64,000 nt of DNA, from NCBI GenBank assembly GCA_964537975.1, contig CAZIDP010000005.1:62001-126000 (forward strand), given 5' to 3'. Positions 1 to 8,550 of this stretch are shown one piece after another (positions within the stretch are counted from its first letter, which is position 1; every line of letters begins with the position of its first letter). Position numbers and translations under genes: made by a program. The notes under the pieces were generated by a model. It was given only the letters and a program-made list of their open reading frames with translations, had not been told where the DNA came from and searched no databases. Source of the stretch: SCBR16-9 sp964537975. GTDB taxonomy: Bacteria; Hydrogenedentota; Hydrogenedentia; Hydrogenedentales; SCBR16-9.

Positions 1-454
1 TAAACCCTGCATCTATCGCCCCAAACGCTGAAGCCTTCACACAATAATCTGTCGCAAGACCTGTAATGAAAATACGATCGACACTTTTTTTAATAAAATA
101 CGCTGACAACCCCGGATTGGCAAAAGCACTATAATTCTCGACATTCGGGTCTGTTCCTTTATCTGCTATATAGGCGTCTAAAGGCACATGCAAATCAGCA
201 TGGAAGGCTGCTCCTGGTGAATACTGTACACAGTGAGCTGGCCATGATGAGTCTTCAAATTTTGGTGTGTCACTAAAACTGCAATGGTCTTCTGGGTGCC
301 AATCTCGCGAAAAGGCAACCACATTGAATTTTCCCAGAATACTGTTTATAACCGGCACCACACCACTGCCTCCAGGAACAGCAAGGGCACCACCAGGGCA
401 GAAATCGTTTTGGACATCGACAACCAAAAGCGCATCATTATCTTGTATTTTCAT
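1..454 (-). CDS. pncA: Nicotinamidase (PncA), C-terminus cut by window edge
   Basis: Hydrolyses nicotinamide to nicotinate for NAD salvage in the cytoplasm. Reading the minus strand from the ATG at 454 gives 151 residues with the isochorismatase-fold signature: the catalytic Asp in VDVQNDF near residue 13, metal ligands in the DWHPEDH segment, the catalytic Lys in ADKGTD, and the nucleophilic Cys in GLATDYCVKA. All three residues of the Asp-Lys-Cys triad are visible. The frame is still open at base 1, so roughly the last 50 residues of a typical 200-residue enzyme lie outside. The ATG overlaps the stop of the upstream Nudix gene (ATGA), so the two are probably translationally coupled. The assignment is secure; the symbol rests on family resemblance. 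Confidence 0.9.
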   Translation of the reverse strand, partial: MKIQDNDALLVVDVQNDFCPGGALAVPGGSGVVPVINSILGKFNVVAFSRDWHPEDHCSFSDTPKFEDSSWPAHCVQYSPGAAFHADLHVPLDAYIADKGTDPNVENYSAFANPGLSAYFIKKSVDRIFITGLATDYCVKASAFGAIDAGF

Positions 455-903
455 AGATATCCTTCTGTATGCAACCAGTTTAATGCTTTGTCAATTATTT
501 TCCCATGATCAAATGCCATAACAGGCATGTCAGTAATGCGAAACCACCTGGCATCTGCTGCATCATCTCCCCCTACCGGTACTGGTTCTGGCTTGTCAGT
601 GTTCAGCATCCCGACAAAGGCTACCGTAATACTCCTGCCTCTTGGGTCTCGCCCAACATCACCAAATGTATGAAATTGCTCCAGAGAAATATTGCTGATA
701 CCGGTTTCTTCTTTCAGTTCACGTAGTGCACCAGCTTCTAATTCTTCATCCAACTCCAGAAATCCGCCAGGTAAAGCCCAAGAACCAGAAAATGGATCGT
801 TTCTTCGTTCGATTAAAAGTACTTCCAAACCATTATCACCACCACGAAATACGACCGCATCGACAGTGACCATTGGTCTGGGATATGAATAAGTGAAAGA
901 CAT
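451..903 (-). CDS. Nudix hydrolase, ADP-ribose pyrophosphatase-like
   Basis: A 150-residue Nudix protein. A perfect Nudix box (G-x5-E-x7-R-E-x2-E-E-x-G-I) begins at GGFLELDEE, with the metal-binding REL-EE pair intact. The N-terminal SFTYSYPRP segment followed by VTVDAVVF resembles ADP-ribose pyrophosphatases. The start at 903 is preferred over the ATG at 921 because GGGAGAAG lies 8 bases before it. There is no C-terminal winged helix, so it is not an NrtR-type repressor. Its stop overlaps the start of pncA, which points to joint NAD turnover: ADP-ribose cleavage plus nicotinamide recycling. The exact nucleotide substrate cannot be read from sequence. Confidence 0.85.
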   Translation of the reverse strand: MSFTYSYPRPMVTVDAVVFRGGDNGLEVLLIERRNDPFSGSWALPGGFLELDEELEAGALRELKEETGISNISLEQFHTFGDVGRDPRGRSITVAFVGMLNTDKPEPVPVGGDDAADARWFRITDMPVMAFDHGKIIDKALNWLHTEGYL

Positions 904-1042
904 AAAAATAACTTCTCCCAAAACTTGCGATTTACCTCATGATAGCGCAATGATAAGAGACGCTTCACATTCTTACAGAAATTCGTTAATTCCATGTTGT
1001 AAGTTCACAATGGAATATCAGCTTGTATAAACCAAAGTCTGC

Positions 1043-1057
1043 ACTATATTTTATAGT
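1043..1057. promoter_or_regulatory. Short palindrome upstream of the Gfo/Idh/MocA gene
   Basis: ACTATA-TTT-TATAGT is a perfect 6-bp inverted repeat 49 bases before the start of the oxidoreductase gene, in the divergent spacer shared with the Nudix gene. It could be an operator or part of the promoter. AT-rich palindromes also arise by chance, so the call is weak. Confidence 0.2.
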
Positions 1058-1105
1058 TAAACTGGTCATTTTGTATCAAACTATTAAGCTTGGGAGGGGA
1101 TTATT

Positions 1106-2152
1106 ATGGAAGCACCATTAAAAGTAGGTGTGTTAAGTTTTGCGCACGGCCATGTCACGGCATATGCCGACGTAATGAAAGACTTTGATGATGTAAAACT
1201 TATAGCAGCTTACGATGACAATGCGGAACGTGCTCAGCCAATCTGTGAGCGCAATGGAATGCAGTATTCTGAAGACATAAACAATGTACTGTCGAATGAG
1301 GAAATTCAAGCAGTCATGATCGGTGGCGAAACCAATCGCCACGAAGAATTATGCATCGCAGCAGCCAAAGCTGGTAAACACATATTACTGCAAAAACCTA
1401 TGGCATTCTCATTGGAAGCCTGTGACAACATCATTGCCGCGGTAGAAGAAGCAGGAATCGAATTTGCCGTTGCGTTTCAGATGCGGCACGATCCGGCAAA
1501 TATTCGTATGCGTGAGTTGATTCAAAAGAAGGCGCTTGGCAATTTGGCCATTGCACGTCGTCGTCATTGTATCGGCGTGCTACTGGACAACAATTTCGTC
1601 AATGGCCCCACGAATTGGCATATTGATCCGGTCAAAAACAAGGGGATGTTTATGGACGATGCGGTTCATGCCGCAGACTGGTTCTATTGGTTGTTTGGTA
1701 AGCCGGTAAGTGTCATCGCGGAAATTGATAACGTCATTACCAATGTAGCTCCAGACGATTGCGGTGTGGCAGTGTATCGTTTTGAAGATGGCATGATTGG
1801 AATACTTCTAAACAGTTCCGTGGTCAATGCCGCTGAAAATACTTCAGAAATTTATGGCGAAAAAGGCTGTATAATCCAGAATTATGGAGATGGCCCATCA
1901 AATCATGTGCCCAGAGCAAAAGATTCGCCTGCATTGAAGGTGTTCCGGTATGGCCAACCCGATTGGGAAGACCAGAGCATACCAATTCCACCAGACCATG
2001 GCCACCGCATACGAGCGGTTCCACGCCCCTGGGTAAACAGCCTCCTCTATGGCGCGCCAAAACTGGCCTCAGCACGGGAAGGCCGCGTAAGTGTTGAAAT
2101 GGTACTCGCTGCCTATGAATCAGCCCAGGAAGGAAAGCGCGTACTGTTATAA
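1106..2152 (+). CDS. Gfo/Idh/MocA-family oxidoreductase with altered motifs
   Basis: A 348-residue NAD(P)-dependent dehydrogenase of the Gfo/Idh/MocA family, which usually oxidises or reduces sugars and cyclitols. The N-terminal Rossmann fold (residues 5-125) begins VGVLSFAHGH, without the usual GxGxxG spacing. The catalytic EKP motif reads QKP (LLQKPMAF, near residue 95): Lys is kept and Glu is replaced by Gln. The C-terminal alpha/beta domain has the Asp/His pair in MDDAVHAADW near residue 195. A strong ribosome site (GGGAGGGG, 6 bases before ATG) supports the start. The neighbour is a sulfatase on the opposite strand, so a role in carbohydrate breakdown is plausible. Substrate unknown. Confidence 0.8.
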   Translation: MEAPLKVGVLSFAHGHVTAYADVMKDFDDVKLIAAYDDNAERAQPICERNGMQYSEDINNVLSNEEIQAVMIGGETNRHEELCIAAAKAGKHILLQKPMAFSLEACDNIIAAVEEAGIEFAVAFQMRHDPANIRMRELIQKKALGNLAIARRRHCIGVLLDNNFVNGPTNWHIDPVKNKGMFMDDAVHAADWFYWLFGKPVSVIAEIDNVITNVAPDDCGVAVYRFEDGMIGILLNSSVVNAAENTSEIYGEKGCIIQNYGDGPSNHVPRAKDSPALKVFRYGQPDWEDQSIPIPPDHGHRIRAVPRPWVNSLLYGAPKLASAREGRVSVEMVLAAYESAQEGKRVLL

Positions 2153-2193
2153 CCTGGCATTTCCAGCCATACATGACTTGATATGTCGGACAC

Positions 2194-2224
2194 AGGGAGG
2201 ATGCTTCCAATCATCATCCTCCCT
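2194..2224. other. 10-bp hairpin between convergent genes
   Basis: AGGGAGGATG and CATCCTCCCT form a perfect 10-bp stem with an 11-base loop between the 3' ends of the oxidoreductase and the sulfatase. It is followed by an A-run rather than a T-run on the plus strand and has no T-run on the other side, so it is not a canonical intrinsic terminator. It may still stabilise 3' ends or act with Rho. Confidence 0.4.
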
Positions 2225-2257
2225 TAAAAAATCTTTCGAGTAAAAGCATACAAGCAG

Positions 2258-3823
2258 TTATAATATCCGCCGGGGCACCTCACGTGTTGCGACACCAGGA
2301 TCATTCGTCTCCAGCATCCAGGAATCCAGTACTTTCCGCATACGCTCCAGATGCGCCTTAAATTCAACATCACCTGCCAGATTGTTTAGTTCCTCTGGAT
2401 CCGTATGTAAATCGTAAAGCTCTTCGTGTTCTCGGTGGAAAATTGATTCCAGTATTCTGTATTGAACCGGGAAAGTCTCTTTGGCCTGAATTGCAGCTTC
2501 ATAGGCATTGTTCCCCCAATTCCTGGTTGGGAAGGCATCGGCAGGCCCTGCAAAAAATATTTCCGGTGGTAAATTACCCTCCATATCCAGCAGTGACGCG
2601 GGGTCCTCGTCCCAGGTTCGTTCATGCATCAGATGCCGGATATAGTGAAATCGTCCGTCCCACACCGCGCGTGACGGGTAATACTCCAAAGGACTAGGAC
2701 CATGGGCATTGTGCTCCGCAAAGACATAATCACGCCAGTCAAGTGGGTCCTCAGTGGCTGTTAACAAGGGACGCAACGATTTGCCGTGTACCGCATCGGG
2801 TACATCAATACCAGCATAATCCAGAATAGTCGGCAATATATCCAGATGACTGACCAATGCTCTGGATTGTCGAGCGGGTGTCTCAGCGGGAGGCTTAACA
2901 ATGAACGGCACCCGAATCCCTTTGTCATATGCTGTCGCTTTGGCCCTATGGTAACAGAAGCCCTGGTCTCCAGTGAAAAATATCAACGTATCGTCATACA
3001 GCCCTTTATCACGAAGTACTTCCAGGTAGGCCGCCATCGTCAAGTCACACATCTCAACAGTACGGTAATATTCAGCCAGGTCTTGGCGCATCAAGGTGTT
3101 GTCTGCGAGGTATCCCGGTACCTCAACCTGCTCCAGGTCTGGAAGCGGTTTATTCCAACGATCAATAATTGGGCGAAGAAATGGTCGGTGTGTCCAATTT
3201 ACATTCGACATCAAGAAGAAAGGCTTCCCATCACCAGCTTCCAAAAACTTCGCAAAAGCCTGTTTGGTTTCTTCTGGAGTCGTGTTGGTGAATCGGTGCA
3301 TAAACGGAAATTTCCAGATTGGGCTCAGGTGAAATTTGTCGGTAATCCCAGTGTAATAACCTGCTTCATTCAGAATCTCCGGTAATGTCGGTATCTCATC
3401 ATGCACCCCAACATGCTCAATTTCACGGAACCGGGTTTCTGTTCCGAGTTCTTCTTCCGGCGCATTGATGGTTGGTGTATGCACATTACGCCAAACGCCA
3501 TTCGCATGACAATGCATGCCTGTAAGTAACGCACACCGGCTGGGTGCACAAGAAGCACTTGCCGCAAAGCCATTGGGAAAAAGGAGACCTTCCCGTGCCA
3601 ACGCATCTACATGAGGCGTGTTCAGGCCCGTAGTACCCAAGCAACCTAAATGGGCACTGTGGTCATCAGTAAAGAAAATGATGACATTGGGCCGAGAATC
3701 ATTGGTAGCGGCTACCGCGGTTCTGCGTACCGTTTCAAGTTGTGAAATACTGCCGAGACCAAAGGCCCCCAACCCCAGCCCAAAAGTACCTGACATAAAA
3801 TTTCTGCGTGACAGGTCCGCCAT
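2258..3823 (-). CDS. Tat-exported type I sulfatase
   Basis: A 521-residue sulfatase hydrolysing sulfate esters or sulfamates, probably on polysaccharide-derived sugars in the periplasm. Residues 4-30 are a twin-arginine signal (SRRNFM followed by a Gly/Ala/Leu-rich stretch). Metal-binding D53-D54 sit in FFTDDHSAHLG. The C-x-P-S-R motif at C92 (CAPSR, then LLTG) marks the Cys converted to formylglycine by a maturase that is not in this window. D286-Q287 (TGDQG) and K301 (DKGIRVPF) complete the active site. The layout resembles heparan N-sulfatase-like members of family S1. GGAGG lies 6 bases before the ATG. The subfamily cannot be fixed by eye. Confidence 0.9.
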   Translation of the reverse strand: MADLSRRNFMSGTFGLGLGAFGLGSISQLETVRRTAVAATNDSRPNVIIFFTDDHSAHLGCLGTTGLNTPHVDALAREGLLFPNGFAASASCAPSRCALLTGMHCHANGVWRNVHTPTINAPEEELGTETRFREIEHVGVHDEIPTLPEILNEAGYYTGITDKFHLSPIWKFPFMHRFTNTTPEETKQAFAKFLEAGDGKPFFLMSNVNWTHRPFLRPIIDRWNKPLPDLEQVEVPGYLADNTLMRQDLAEYYRTVEMCDLTMAAYLEVLRDKGLYDDTLIFFTGDQGFCYHRAKATAYDKGIRVPFIVKPPAETPARQSRALVSHLDILPTILDYAGIDVPDAVHGKSLRPLLTATEDPLDWRDYVFAEHNAHGPSPLEYYPSRAVWDGRFHYIRHLMHERTWDEDPASLLDMEGNLPPEIFFAGPADAFPTRNWGNNAYEAAIQAKETFPVQYRILESIFHREHEELYDLHTDPEELNNLAGDVEFKAHLERMRKVLDSWMLETNDPGVATREVPRRIL

Positions 3824-4102
3824 GATTAACCTCCAATCGAATAGTATAATTTATAGTAATTTTATATTCTTTAATAATTCTGGACTCATCAAACTTAAAT
3901 TGCAAGAACATTGATTAATTTATGCAACTCACTTGAATATGCAAGCACTTGGTTTTTCAAATTTATTAATCTGCTCTCACCCGTAATGTATACTAAATAT
4001 TTACCACTTGAAATTGTCTGACCCATATGCAAAGATACAACATGAGACCCAACCCCATTTTCAATGTATTGCACTTCAATGGTGTGTCAGGAGAAGTACC
4101 AT

Positions 4103-5812
4103 TTGCGTAGCGCTGTTTTAAAAGACCATAAAGTAATTGCACTGCTGTATTTTTTTACTGCGATCTTTATGATGTTTTTGGCTTTTTGCATCGCATTAAT
4201 GATGCGATGGCAACTAGCCTACCCCGGAACTGCTTTACCGCTTACTTCCAACTGGTTCGACCTCAGCCATGCCTGGATGCCCGGAGGTGTGTTACAACCT
4301 GAGTTTTATAACCAACTTGTCGCGATGCATGGCAGTATCATGGTATTTTTCGCTGTGGTTCCCATATTATTGGGAGGATTCGGTAATTATCTTGTTCCAT
4401 TGATGATTGGCGCACCCAATCTGGTATTTCCCCGCATTTCTTTTTTGGGATATATCGCGTATGTTTTTGGGGCTTTTGTTGTGTTGGCAAGCTTTTTTAC
4501 CAGCGGTGGTCCAGCTTCAGCAGGATGGACCAGTTATCCGCCACTTGCAGTCCTGGACTCACCCGGTCAGACATTCTGGCTGATCGGAATGATGCTGGTC
4601 TACCTGTCCTCACTCGCAATCAGTATCAACCTCCTTGTAACCATAATCCAGTCAAGAACACATGGTATGTATTTTATGCGTATGCCATTTTTTGTCTGGT
4701 CACAAGGTATTGCAGCGTTATTGCTGCTGCTATCATTCCCATCATTGGCTGCCGCATCGCTAATGCAAATCATGGACCGTGTAACGGGGAGCAGTTTCTT
4801 TCTCCCATCGGGATTGGTGATCAGTGGTGAAGCCCTGGAAGTCAGTGGCGGAGGCAGTGCGTTGCTGTGGCAACACCTCTTCTGGTTTCTGGCACATCCG
4901 GAAGTATATGTATTGCTGCTGCCAGCTCTGGGTATTATTGCCGAGATTATTCCCAATAATACTCGCAGGCCACTCTGGGGATATCGTGGTATGGTCTATG
5001 CCACACTGTTTCTGGGCATAATGTCGTTTCTCGTTTGGGCACATCACATGTATTTGACGAATATGGGCGCATCGCTTAGCCGCTTTTTCCAGGTGACTAC
5101 CATTATCATATCCGTACCATCGATTGTGATCGCATCTTCTTTGGTCGTCTCACTTTGGGGTGGCGCCATTCGTTTCACGCCACCTATGTTGTTTGCGTTG
5201 GCATTTCTTCCCATGTTTGGTATCGGCGGCCTTACAGGCCTTCCCCTGGCATTACCCAGCACAAACATTGTGCTGCACGATACCTTTTATGTGGTGGGCC
5301 ATTTCCATTATATCGTGGTCGGCGGAACCGTGTTTGCCATCATTGCGGGCACCTATTACTGGTTTCCAAAAATTACTGGCAAATCAATGAATGGCCTCTT
5401 GGCCCATCTGCATTTTTGGCCAACACTGCTGCTTGTAAACAGTGTTTTTTTTCACATGTTGTTACAAGGTGTGGCCGGCGTTTCACGTCGAATGTACGAT
5501 GGCGGTATAACCTATACCCATGGACAGGAGGTCGCTCATTTACATACCATCATCACGACATCGGCCTATTTACTGGCAATGGCACAAATACCTTTTGTAA
5601 TAAACTTGATACACAGCTTGTACCGGGGAAAAAAAGTGGACAGGAATCCGTGGCATGGTGTCACGCTGGAATGGATCGCTCCCAGTCCCCCATTACGTAA
5701 TGGCAATTTTCCATTTCCAGTTCATGTATATCGCGGCCCATCAGAGTATAGTGTACCAGGTGCACAAGACGACTATACGCCACAAAACATTGCAGTAGAC
5801 AGCACAACATGA
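4103..5812 (+). CDS. ctaD: Cytochrome c oxidase subunit I with atypical proton-channel residues
   Basis: Haem-copper oxidase catalytic subunit with about 12 membrane spans. Numbering from an upstream in-frame ATG at 4064, all metal ligands are present: low-spin haem His89 (MHGSIM) and His415, CuB His278, His327 and His328, haem a3 His413, plus the cross-linking Tyr282 and Glu280 in HPEVY. Two proton-channel positions differ from A-type enzymes: the D-channel entry Asp (GAPD) is Asn119, and the K-channel Lys (TGIK) aligns with Ile356. I prefer the TTG at 4103 because AGGAG lies 9 bases before it; the ATG codons at 4064 and 4079 have no clear ribosome site. The stop overlaps the subunit III start (ATGA). 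No subunit II is in the window. Confidence 0.85.
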   Translation: MRSAVLKDHKVIALLYFFTAIFMMFLAFCIALMMRWQLAYPGTALPLTSNWFDLSHAWMPGGVLQPEFYNQLVAMHGSIMVFFAVVPILLGGFGNYLVPLMIGAPNLVFPRISFLGYIAYVFGAFVVLASFFTSGGPASAGWTSYPPLAVLDSPGQTFWLIGMMLVYLSSLAISINLLVTIIQSRTHGMYFMRMPFFVWSQGIAALLLLLSFPSLAAASLMQIMDRVTGSSFFLPSGLVISGEALEVSGGGSALLWQHLFWFLAHPEVYVLLLPALGIIAEIIPNNTRRPLWGYRGMVYATLFLGIMSFLVWAHHMYLTNMGASLSRFFQVTTIIISVPSIVIASSLVVSLWGGAIRFTPPMLFALAFLPMFGIGGLTGLPLALPSTNIVLHDTFYVVGHFHYIVVGGTVFAIIAGTYYWFPKITGKSMNGLLAHLHFWPTLLLVNSVFFHMLLQGVAGVSRRMYDGGITYTHGQEVAHLHTIITTSAYLLAMAQIPFVINLIHSLYRGKKVDRNPWHGVTLEWIAPSPPLRNGNFPFPVHVYRGPSEYSVPGAQDDYTPQNIAVDSTT

Positions 5813-6393
5813 CACAGCAATTACCCTATGATATACACCCAAGACGAGACACCGGGCAATACAATGCACGTCTGGGAGTCTGGCTCTTAATAGCATCATC
5901 GATCATGTTGCTCGCAGCATTGTATTCGGGATATGCAATGCTGAGATATACCTCGGGCGAATGGAATATATATCAAATCAGGCTATCCATGACTTTGGGG
6001 ATACTGGCAGTTGTTTTGCAAACTTTGATTGCACTTTTATCTCCCTGGAATTGGTTGTTTGCCCGACAGGGTAGCTTCGGCATGGTATGGTGCAGTTTGG
6101 GTGCGTCTGTCATCATCAGCCTGGGTGCTATATTCACCTGTGCCTACCAGCAGCATGTTCTGGCACAGCAAGGTTTCACTCCGGTAAAGCACAATTTCTA
6201 TGCGTTGTTTCACCTGTTGACCGGGTTACAAATTCTTTTTCTGATTATTGTTATGGTATCCAGTATAGTTTTTCTGCTCGCCCCCGGGAACAAACAAAAA
6301 CGACTCATGAATCGCATGGAATGCCTTGGCATATTTGTACACTTTGTGGCAGTGTCTGCCTGGTTACACTTCACCTTGTTCTTTGTGCTTTAA
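5809..6393 (+). CDS. Divergent cytochrome oxidase subunit III-like protein
   Basis: A 194-residue membrane protein with about five spans, translationally coupled to subunit I by an ATGA overlap. The first span (GVWLLIASSIMLLAALYSGY) matches the subunit III segment GMWLFLASEVMFF, but the conserved Glu of that helix is Ser. The C-terminal helix (FVAVSAWLHFTLFFVL) keeps the general WHF-like pattern. Length fits the short bacterial subunit III without the first two helices of the long form. Subunit III normally stabilises subunit I and supports D-channel proton uptake, so the Glu loss agrees with the altered D-channel of its partner. It is called mainly from context plus helix pattern. Confidence 0.7.
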   Translation: MTQQLPYDIHPRRDTGQYNARLGVWLLIASSIMLLAALYSGYAMLRYTSGEWNIYQIRLSMTLGILAVVLQTLIALLSPWNWLFARQGSFGMVWCSLGASVIISLGAIFTCAYQQHVLAQQGFTPVKHNFYALFHLLTGLQILFLIIVMVSSIVFLLAPGNKQKRLMNRMECLGIFVHFVAVSAWLHFTLFFVL

Positions 6394-6415
6394 CCGTTGT
6401 CACAAATGAAGAAAC

Positions 6416-7837
6416 CTAAATTTTGAGTGTCCTGCGCCGCAATAACAAGCCAAGGCAAATCAGACTGCCTACTATGTATATAACGTACAAAACCAGCAGT
6501 ACTTTGTTAAAAAATTGCAACGGGATCGGTATACTGACAACAAAACCAACCACAACAATCAGTTTGAGCGTTCCAATAAGAACCCAATCTGGAACTGGCA
6601 CGTGGTCTAATGAATTTCGAGATGGATAAGCTAACACGCCAATTAATATTACCGCTGGAACCAGATAAAGCAAAGGTGCTTTATATATTGCAATAGTGAA
6701 GATAACCAGAATGATCAAAGCTCCAAGAGATACAGCTTTTCGACTTTGAATTCCACTTGTTTTACTTATAAACAATACAAATAGAAACGTTGCAGGGATC
6801 AGATAGAGCAAAGAAAACCAGACTTGATAACTGTCGGGTAAACCAAGTTCATGTAAATTATTATACCCTTTCAGTACATTTCTAAATACAATACCAGACG
6901 CAAACCAAATTGGGAATCCGACCCCTATAACACAAGACCTGGCAGAAAACATCTGCACCGGACTTCCAATCTCAGGACGATTTAACAGATAGAATGCAAG
7001 ACCAAAAGCAAGCCCACCACCCAGGCCTATAGTCATCTCCCAATTTTTCCACCAGTCAATCTCCAGGCTTGCACCGTGGAATGTTTGCCAATAGCCGCCT
7101 ATTGTAAAGGGAATGGCAAAACCCAACCCCATTACAAGCATCATGCTCACAGCACGCCAATCTCTCCGGATCATTTCAAATACAAGAAAACCGAAAAAGA
7201 AACCTACGTGTGGAGCAATATTTCTGATTGAACCTGCGGCCCGGATACACGTTCGGTTCTCTTCTACTTCGTAAATACCTTCCGTGTAAAATGGCAGGAA
7301 CCATTGGGGGAATGATCGCACAATAAGCAATGCGATCAAGGCACCGAGAATCCCAGACGCAAATCGCAATAACCATCCCCACCATTGCAATCGGGCATTT
7401 GGCCCACACCAGGCCATAAAAGCGCCGGTTACACCGCCCCAGTGCAGACCACAGAAAAATAGCATCGTATACCCGGTCCAAGGTGCAATGTCGCGTACCC
7501 CTTCCGGAAAGTTCAGATAAAAGTTTCCGCTAAGCCAGGCAATGTATACGCCATACCCTGTAAGACCACCATAGGCGATACCGAAAGTGATTGCAGCAAG
7601 CATCCAAGGCGTGGAATATGGGCGTCGGTTACCCGCAATATCTCTGGTAGAGAATCCGAACCATAATATGCCCCAGCCCAGCCCGGCCAACAATCCCCCT
7701 TGGGAGCCACCAAAACCGGTTGTGCCCCGAATAGCCCAATAAAAGGCTCCCATGAGTCCCATTATACCAGCCAGGAGAAGATAGTCTGTCGGACGAGACA
7801 AATCAAACCTGTGTGTACGCACATTAGATTCAGACAT
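6416..7837 (-). CDS. Multi-pass membrane protein of unknown function
   Basis: A 473-residue integral membrane protein with roughly 11-13 hydrophobic spans rich in Gly and Trp. I do not recognise the family. Visible features are a Gly-rich loop in the first part (TTGFGGSQGG), repeated WG and WW motifs, and a charged periplasmic or cytoplasmic loop around EVEENRTC. The start at 7837 is chosen over 7852 because GGAGGGG is centred about 8 bases upstream, inside the longer reading. It is the third gene of a minus-strand unit after a Gfo/Idh/MocA oxidoreductase and a HAD hydrolase, 25 bases after the HAD stop. A transporter for the substrate of that pathway is a reasonable guess, no more. Confidence 0.75.
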   Translation of the reverse strand: MSESNVRTHRFDLSRPTDYLLLAGIMGLMGAFYWAIRGTTGFGGSQGGLLAGLGWGILWFGFSTRDIAGNRRPYSTPWMLAAITFGIAYGGLTGYGVYIAWLSGNFYLNFPEGVRDIAPWTGYTMLFFCGLHWGGVTGAFMAWCGPNARLQWWGWLLRFASGILGALIALLIVRSFPQWFLPFYTEGIYEVEENRTCIRAAGSIRNIAPHVGFFFGFLVFEMIRRDWRAVSMMLVMGLGFAIPFTIGGYWQTFHGASLEIDWWKNWEMTIGLGGGLAFGLAFYLLNRPEIGSPVQMFSARSCVIGVGFPIWFASGIVFRNVLKGYNNLHELGLPDSYQVWFSLLYLIPATFLFVLFISKTSGIQSRKAVSLGALIILVIFTIAIYKAPLLYLVPAVILIGVLAYPSRNSLDHVPVPDWVLIGTLKLIVVVGFVVSIPIPLQFFNKVLLVLYVIYIVGSLICLGLLLRRRTLKI

Positions 7838-7862
7838 GATACCCCTCCACATTCAGCTGAGT

Positions 7863-8549
7863 TTATACCAGTTGTTTTATCAGCTCGGTAAGTGAACAAC
7901 CATTGTTGCCAATATAAAATGCATGCCAACCAGCAGCCCGGGCACCTTCAATATCATGCTTGATACTATCACCAACGTGACAAATTTGCAGTGGATCGAC
8001 CTGACAAACTTGTTCTACATATTGAAAGATACGTACATCAGGCTTTTCATACCCAACTTCACCAGATAAAAACACCTGCTCAAAATAACTACGAAGTTTC
8101 AGTGCTTCCATGACATTATGAAAACGTTGATCCGCATTGCTCAACAATGCCAGTCGTCTGCCAGACGATTTCAAACTTTCCAGGGTCTCAAAAACACCGG
8201 GCAATACCTGCCAACGTCTGCCTTCACCGAAGGCAGCATATAGTCGCTCGAATATACTTGTTTGCTGCAAGAAATCGGTAGACCATGGAGCAACCGTATC
8301 ACACACAATAGCTTTCCAGAATTCCCGATCATCTGCTGTCACGGGGTGGCGTACACGGTAGTTTTCAAATTGCCCAAAAACATGCCGAAAACGTGACTCG
8401 ACATCTTCCACCCTGGCGTCAATACCATGTTCAGCGAAGATTTCCTGATACACCGCCCCGACACTTGGATCAGGACAGATAAGCGTTCCCACCGCGTCAA
8501 ATGTAACTAAAATAATTGATTTTGGGAACGATACTGTAAATTCCTGCAT
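7863..8549 (-). CDS. HAD-superfamily hydrolase, subfamily IA
   Basis: A 228-residue HAD protein. Motif I reads FDAVGTL: the nucleophile Asp is present but the second Asp of the usual DxDGT is Val. This DxxGT variant is known from the REG-2-like group of HAD proteins. Motif II is ALLSNAD, motif III the Lys in GYEKPD, and motif IV the acidic pair in HVGDSIKHDIEGA. A helical cap lies between residues 15 and 90. The ATG at 8549 starts immediately after the TAG of the upstream oxidoreductase; a longer start at 8582 would overlap that gene by 32 bases. It is probably a phosphatase for a sugar phosphate or metabolite. Activity is uncertain given the missing general acid/base Asp. Confidence 0.8.
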   Translation of the reverse strand: MQEFTVSFPKSIILVTFDAVGTLICPDPSVGAVYQEIFAEHGIDARVEDVESRFRHVFGQFENYRVRHPVTADDREFWKAIVCDTVAPWSTDFLQQTSIFERLYAAFGEGRRWQVLPGVFETLESLKSSGRRLALLSNADQRFHNVMEALKLRSYFEQVFLSGEVGYEKPDVRIFQYVEQVCQVDPLQICHVGDSIKHDIEGARAAGWHAFYIGNNGCSLTELIKQLV

Positions 8550-8550
8550 T

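Noticed and set aside
451..903. NrtR-type NAD regulator
   Set aside because: The protein ends right after the Nudix domain, with no winged-helix DNA-binding part.
2194..2224. Hairpin as an intrinsic terminator
   Set aside because: The stem is perfect, but neither strand has a T-run after it, so it is listed only as a hairpin.
2786..3385. 199-codon plus-strand frame inside the sulfatase region
   Set aside because: It is fully antisense to a sulfatase with intact motifs, and its translation has no recognisable domain.
5155..5700. 181-codon frame overlapping oxidase subunit I
   Set aside because: It is an out-of-frame shadow of a haem-copper oxidase with all ligands in the other frame.
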